NCBI GenBank assembly: GCA_945883695.1
Contig: CAMCYK010000031.1
Span: forward strand, 1 to 38,031
Reading direction: 5' to 3'
DNA from: Akkermansia muciniphila
Lineage (GTDB): Bacteria; Verrucomicrobiota; Verrucomicrobiia; Verrucomicrobiales; Akkermansiaceae
DNA length: 38,031 nt
The notes under the pieces were generated by a model. The model did not search any database, was not told the DNA's origin, and saw only the letters and a list, made by a program, of their open reading frames with translations. The stretch's first letter is position 1; each line of letters begins with the position of its first letter. The translations under genes and the position numbers were made by a program. Below, in pieces: positions 35,809-38,031 of the stretch.

Positions 35809-36930
35809 TCAAAACATCGCCGCCAGCCAGGGAAGCACGGCCGCCATCCCGCAACCCGCGATCAGGCCCGGTGCCAGGAAGTCCCGCGAACCCAGCCGCT
35901 CGGTCCCGAAAGCGATCGCGTTCGGCGGGGTCGAGATCGGCAAGGCCATCGCCGCCGAACAACTGATGGCGATCGAGACAATGACCAACGGCGCGGCTTC
36001 CGGCGACACCAGGCTGGCCCCCAGCGGGATCAGCAGCGCGGCCGCCGCGGTGTTGCTCATCAGGTTCGAAAGCACCAGCCCGAGCCCGCTGAAAACCACC
36101 GCCACGCCGATCGGACCCAGCCCGGCCGGCACCTGGGACGCCAGCCAATCGGCGAGGCCGGTGACCTCCACCCCCACCCCGAGCGAAAGCCCGCCGGCCA
36201 GCAGCAGCAGCACGTCCCACGGAATCAAGCGCATGTCGCGAGCCTCGATCACCCCGCTGACCGCCAGCGCCACGATCGGAAGGAAAGACACCACCGGCGA
36301 TGGAATCCCGATCACCGATTCCCCCATCCACATCGTCACCGTGATCGCGAAGACCGCCAGCACCGTGATCCGGTGCCGCTTCCGCCGCGATCCGCTGTCG
36401 ACCGTCGAATCGAGGTGCGGGATCGGCGTGCGGTCGCCCAACAGGTAGCGCCGCCAGATTGCCACGTAAACCATCGCCGCCAGCAACAGCGCGGGCGGCA
36501 GGGCGACCATCATCCATCTCACGAAATCCACCTGGCCGTTCAAATGCCCGGCCGCGATGGCGTTCGGCGGGGTGCCGATGATCGTGCCGATCCCGCCGAG
36601 ATTCGCCCCCGCCGCCACCGCCAGCACCAGACCTTTCGCGACGCGGCTGCCCTTCGGCAGGCTGGCGAGCACCGGCGCCGCCACCGCGAAGGCCGGCATC
36701 GCCTCGCTCACCCACAGCGCCGCCGCGAAGACCAGGATGCCAAGGGTCGCCGTGCCGGCCGGGCCCAGCGAGCGATAGGGATCGAAGCCCAGCAGTCCCG
36801 GACCGAAAACCACGCCGAGGGCGACCAGCCCGCAAATGCTGGTCTTGACGATGCCTTGCAGCTCGGTGCGGTTGAACGAACCTAACAGACGATTCGCCTG
36901 GGCTCTCGTGTCCATGTCCATGGCCGGCAT
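35809..36930 (-). CDS. SLC13/DASS-family anion:sodium symporter, apparently shortened
   Basis: A 373-residue membrane transporter of the divalent anion/sodium symporter family (sulfate, phosphate or dicarboxylates). The second half is typical: GIGTIIGTPPNAIAAG, then LLLAGGLSLGVGVEVTGL, then the SNTAAAALLIPLG motif and ISTPPNAIAFGTERL. The first half appears to lack about 100 residues. After TLGILVFAAALWVSEAMPAF the sequence passes straight to APVLASLPKGSRVAKGL, skipping the helices and the first SNT motif that normally lie between. Family members are about 460-480 residues. The frame is unbroken, so a shortened protein would be made, but it is unlikely to transport normally. The start may be the ATG at 36930 or the internal Met at residue 5. 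Confidence 0.8.
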   Translation of the reverse strand: MPAMDMDTRAQANRLLGSFNRTELQGIVKTSICGLVALGVVFGPGLLGFDPYRSLGPAGTATLGILVFAAALWVSEAMPAFAVAAPVLASLPKGSRVAKGLVLAVAAGANLGGIGTIIGTPPNAIAAGHLNGQVDFVRWMMVALPPALLLAAMVYVAIWRRYLLGDRTPIPHLDSTVDSGSRRKRHRITVLAVFAITVTMWMGESVIGIPSPVVSFLPIVALAVSGVIEARDMRLIPWDVLLLLAGGLSLGVGVEVTGLADWLASQVPAGLGPIGVAVVFSGLGLVLSNLMSNTAAAALLIPLGASLVSPEAAPLVIVSIAISCSAAMALPISTPPNAIAFGTERLGSRDFLAPGLIAGCGMAAVLPWLAAMF

Positions 36931-37308
36931 CCTGCCGGCGGCACCCGCCCGTCACCAGCCCCAAGAAACCATGCGGAAGAAACGCGAAGGACGGCGAAGC
37001 CGTTCAAGAACCGGGCCAAAGTTCAAAGAACGGCAACGCCGTTCCCTCATCAAGCCCGGGGTTGGTCCGACGAAGGAGGACCTACCCCGGGACCGACCGC
37101 CCACGGAATCCCAACCCCGAGGCGGGTTGCCCCGGGCCCGACGGTCCCGCGATGTCGTCGCCACCCACTCGATCCCGGCCGGTCGAAAAGTTCTGCCTCA
37201 ACTTCCACCCGCTGGGTCCCCGAAGGCATTGACTCCCGGAGACCCTCTTAGATAGGAAAACTCGTTAATTTTGTTGGTTTTCCAGGCTACACCGAGAGGG
37301 TAGACGTC
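36931..37308. other. hairpin-rich intergenic region
   Basis: The 378-base spacer carries several inverted repeats. The strongest is at 37055-37091: CCCGGGGT-T-GGTCC, a 9-base loop, then GGACC-T-ACCCCGGG. Others are ACGGC-AAC-GCCGT (37029-37041) and GGAAAAC/GTTTTCC (37255-37261 with 37277-37283) in an AT-rich patch just before the lipoprotein. No coding sequence is supported, and a structured leader RNA is possible. Confidence 0.5.
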
Positions 37309-37829
37309 ATGACCATGAACCCGCTCCCCACCCTCAGGAGGTCGATTCACAACCTGGCAGCCCTTGGCATCTCGGGGTTGTTGATGGCCGGCTGCGTCCC
37401 GCCCCGCGGAATTTCGGGGACTTCGTCATGCAGACATCGCTGAAGATGCCCCGGGGCAACCACGTTTTGAGTTCTCCGGAATGGTCCACCGGCGACGAAT
37501 TGAAACAGCGGGAATTCACCGCACGGGACCTGCCGCTTGCCATCGACCCCTTGGCCTTTGAATTCGCCGGAACCATCGATCCGGACAACGCCGGTGGCCT
37601 GCCCCGGAGCGGCACCTTGGAGATTGGAGCTTATACATTTCCCGAGCGGGAGCTGATTGGAACTGCCCTCTGGAGAGGAATCGGAAAGATTAAACGGCAG
37701 CGCCACGGCGGCATCAAGTTGGCGAAAGACTTCACCTTGATGATTCGAACCAAAGAAGCCTTCAAACCCAATGCAAACCTCAGGGTCACTTACCTTTTGA
37801 AATGGAGCGGCGACCCGCCGGCACGCTGA
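37309..37829 (+). pseudogene. lipoprotein gene with frameshift
   Basis: Two frames look like one gene. Frame one starts at 37309 after a good GAGAGGG ribosome site, and encodes a lipoprotein signal with lipobox LMAGC (Cys29), then stops at 37443 after 44 residues. Frame two is open from before 37428 to 37829 (133 residues from its first ATG, MQTSLKMPRGNHVLSS) and has protein-like composition (LEIGAYTFPERELIGTALW, TLMIRTKEAFKPNANL). Adding one C in the stretch GTCCCGCCCCGCGG (near 37407-37420) would join them as CVPPRNFGDFVMQTS. It may be a sequencing error, or a true frameshift. If the second frame is translated alone it lacks the export signal. I do not recognise the family. Confidence 0.55.
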
Positions 37830-37854
37830 AACCCCGTCCAGCCCCCGCACTTCC

Positions 37855-37886
37855 CCGCCAGGCCACAGGTCCGCCAGGCCACAGGT
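37855..37886. repeat. tandem 16-base repeat, two copies
   Basis: CCGCCAGGCCACAGGT occurs twice in direct tandem (37855-37870 and 37871-37886). It sits in a stretch that is probably a dispersed repeat cluster after the lipoprotein gene. Confidence 0.8.
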
Positions 37887-37969
37887 CCGTCCCTTGCTGA
37901 CTGCAGGGAATGGCACGGACCCCTTACCCATACCACGAGGGACGTGCACTGGCGGACCCCCGGCACGGC

Positions 37970-38002
37970 GAGTGGAGTGTCGCCTTGCAGGCGACATGAC
38001 GA
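37970..38002 (-). repeat. 33-bp dispersed repeat, right copy
   Basis: Inverted copy of the repeat at 21-53, with one difference at the centre of the palindrome (GTCGCCTG-C-AAGGCGAC on the minus strand). The two copies bracket the window. Confidence 0.75.
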
Positions 38003-38003
38003 G

Positions 38004-38030
38004 GGTCGGGCGGCATTCTGCCGCCCGACC
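38004..38030. repeat. REP-like hairpin
   Basis: A perfect 12-base-pair stem with a 3-base TTC loop: GGTCGGGCGGCA-TTC-TGCCGCCCGACC. It follows directly after the 33-bp repeat copy, giving a repeat-plus-hairpin cluster, and lies at the window edge. Confidence 0.7.
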
Positions 38031-38031
38031 T

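Noticed and set aside
37347..37997. 216-codon minus-strand open frame across the lipoprotein and repeat cluster
   Set aside because: It begins within the 33-bp repeat and runs opposite a more protein-like frame; probably a repeat-derived spurious frame.

Overview
The window looks like a chromosomal segment of a member of the Verrucomicrobiota, probably close to the Luteolibacter/Haloferula side of Verrucomicrobiales. The evidence is family content rather than any marker gene. It has two PVC-type secreted haem-binding (CxxCH) dehydrogenase-like proteins, a four-gene pseudopilin set of the kind named Verru_Chthon cassette A-D, a large protein with autotransporter-associated beta-strand repeats, a sulfatase pair, and high GC with strong G/C at third codon positions. 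No tRNA, rRNA, CRISPR array, insertion sequence or prophage was seen.

Layout. (1) 62-7845: a minus-strand secreted cytochrome c / sugar-dehydrogenase fusion, divergent from a plus-strand pair made of a multidomain LamG-cytochrome-propeller protein and a PDZ/HEAT protein. (2) 7952-10491: a small four-helix-bundle protein on the minus strand, then a 24-residue membrane peptide and a cardiolipin synthase on the plus strand. (3) 10441-16724, minus strand: a sulfate-uptake operon in the order Rrf2 regulator, yezD, outer-membrane porin, sbp, cysT, cysW, cysA, with a palindrome upstream that is a good candidate operator. (4) 16879-19666: molybdenum-cofactor genes, moaD-moaE on the minus strand and moeA-moaC-mog on the plus strand; moaA is not in the window. 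(5) 20002-31859: a large beta-strand-repeat surface protein with its own strong terminator, then a tightly packed run of seven genes: four pseudopilin-like proteins, one unknown secreted protein, a decayed sulfatase and an intact sulfatase. (6) 31977-36930: a YacP-type nuclease, a lysine-rich basic protein, a CLC anion transporter, a second OprO/P-like porin and a shortened SLC13 transporter. (7) 36931-38031: hairpin-rich DNA around a frameshifted lipoprotein gene and a repeat cluster.

How the genes fit together. Region 3 reads as a complete route for sulfate across both membranes: porin, periplasmic lipoprotein, two permeases and an ATPase under an Rrf2 regulator. In region 5 the four pseudopilin-like proteins have the same order and N-terminal features as GspH-GspI-GspJ-GspK, the tip complex of a type II secretion pseudopilus, including loss of Glu+5 only in the last, largest protein. 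They share stop/start overlaps with the downstream secreted genes. This is the strongest candidate for an under-described system in the window: a stand-alone pseudopilus tip, probably serving secretion of the neighbouring surface protein or sulfatases.

Three genes look damaged: sulfatase 1 (internal deletion plus frameshift), the SLC13 transporter (apparent in-frame internal deletion) and the 37.3 kb lipoprotein (frameshift in a C-rich stretch). They could reflect real decay or errors in a draft assembly. A short motif, CTAACAG, recurs through the window far more often than base composition predicts. All family names are from reading the sequence; no search was run.
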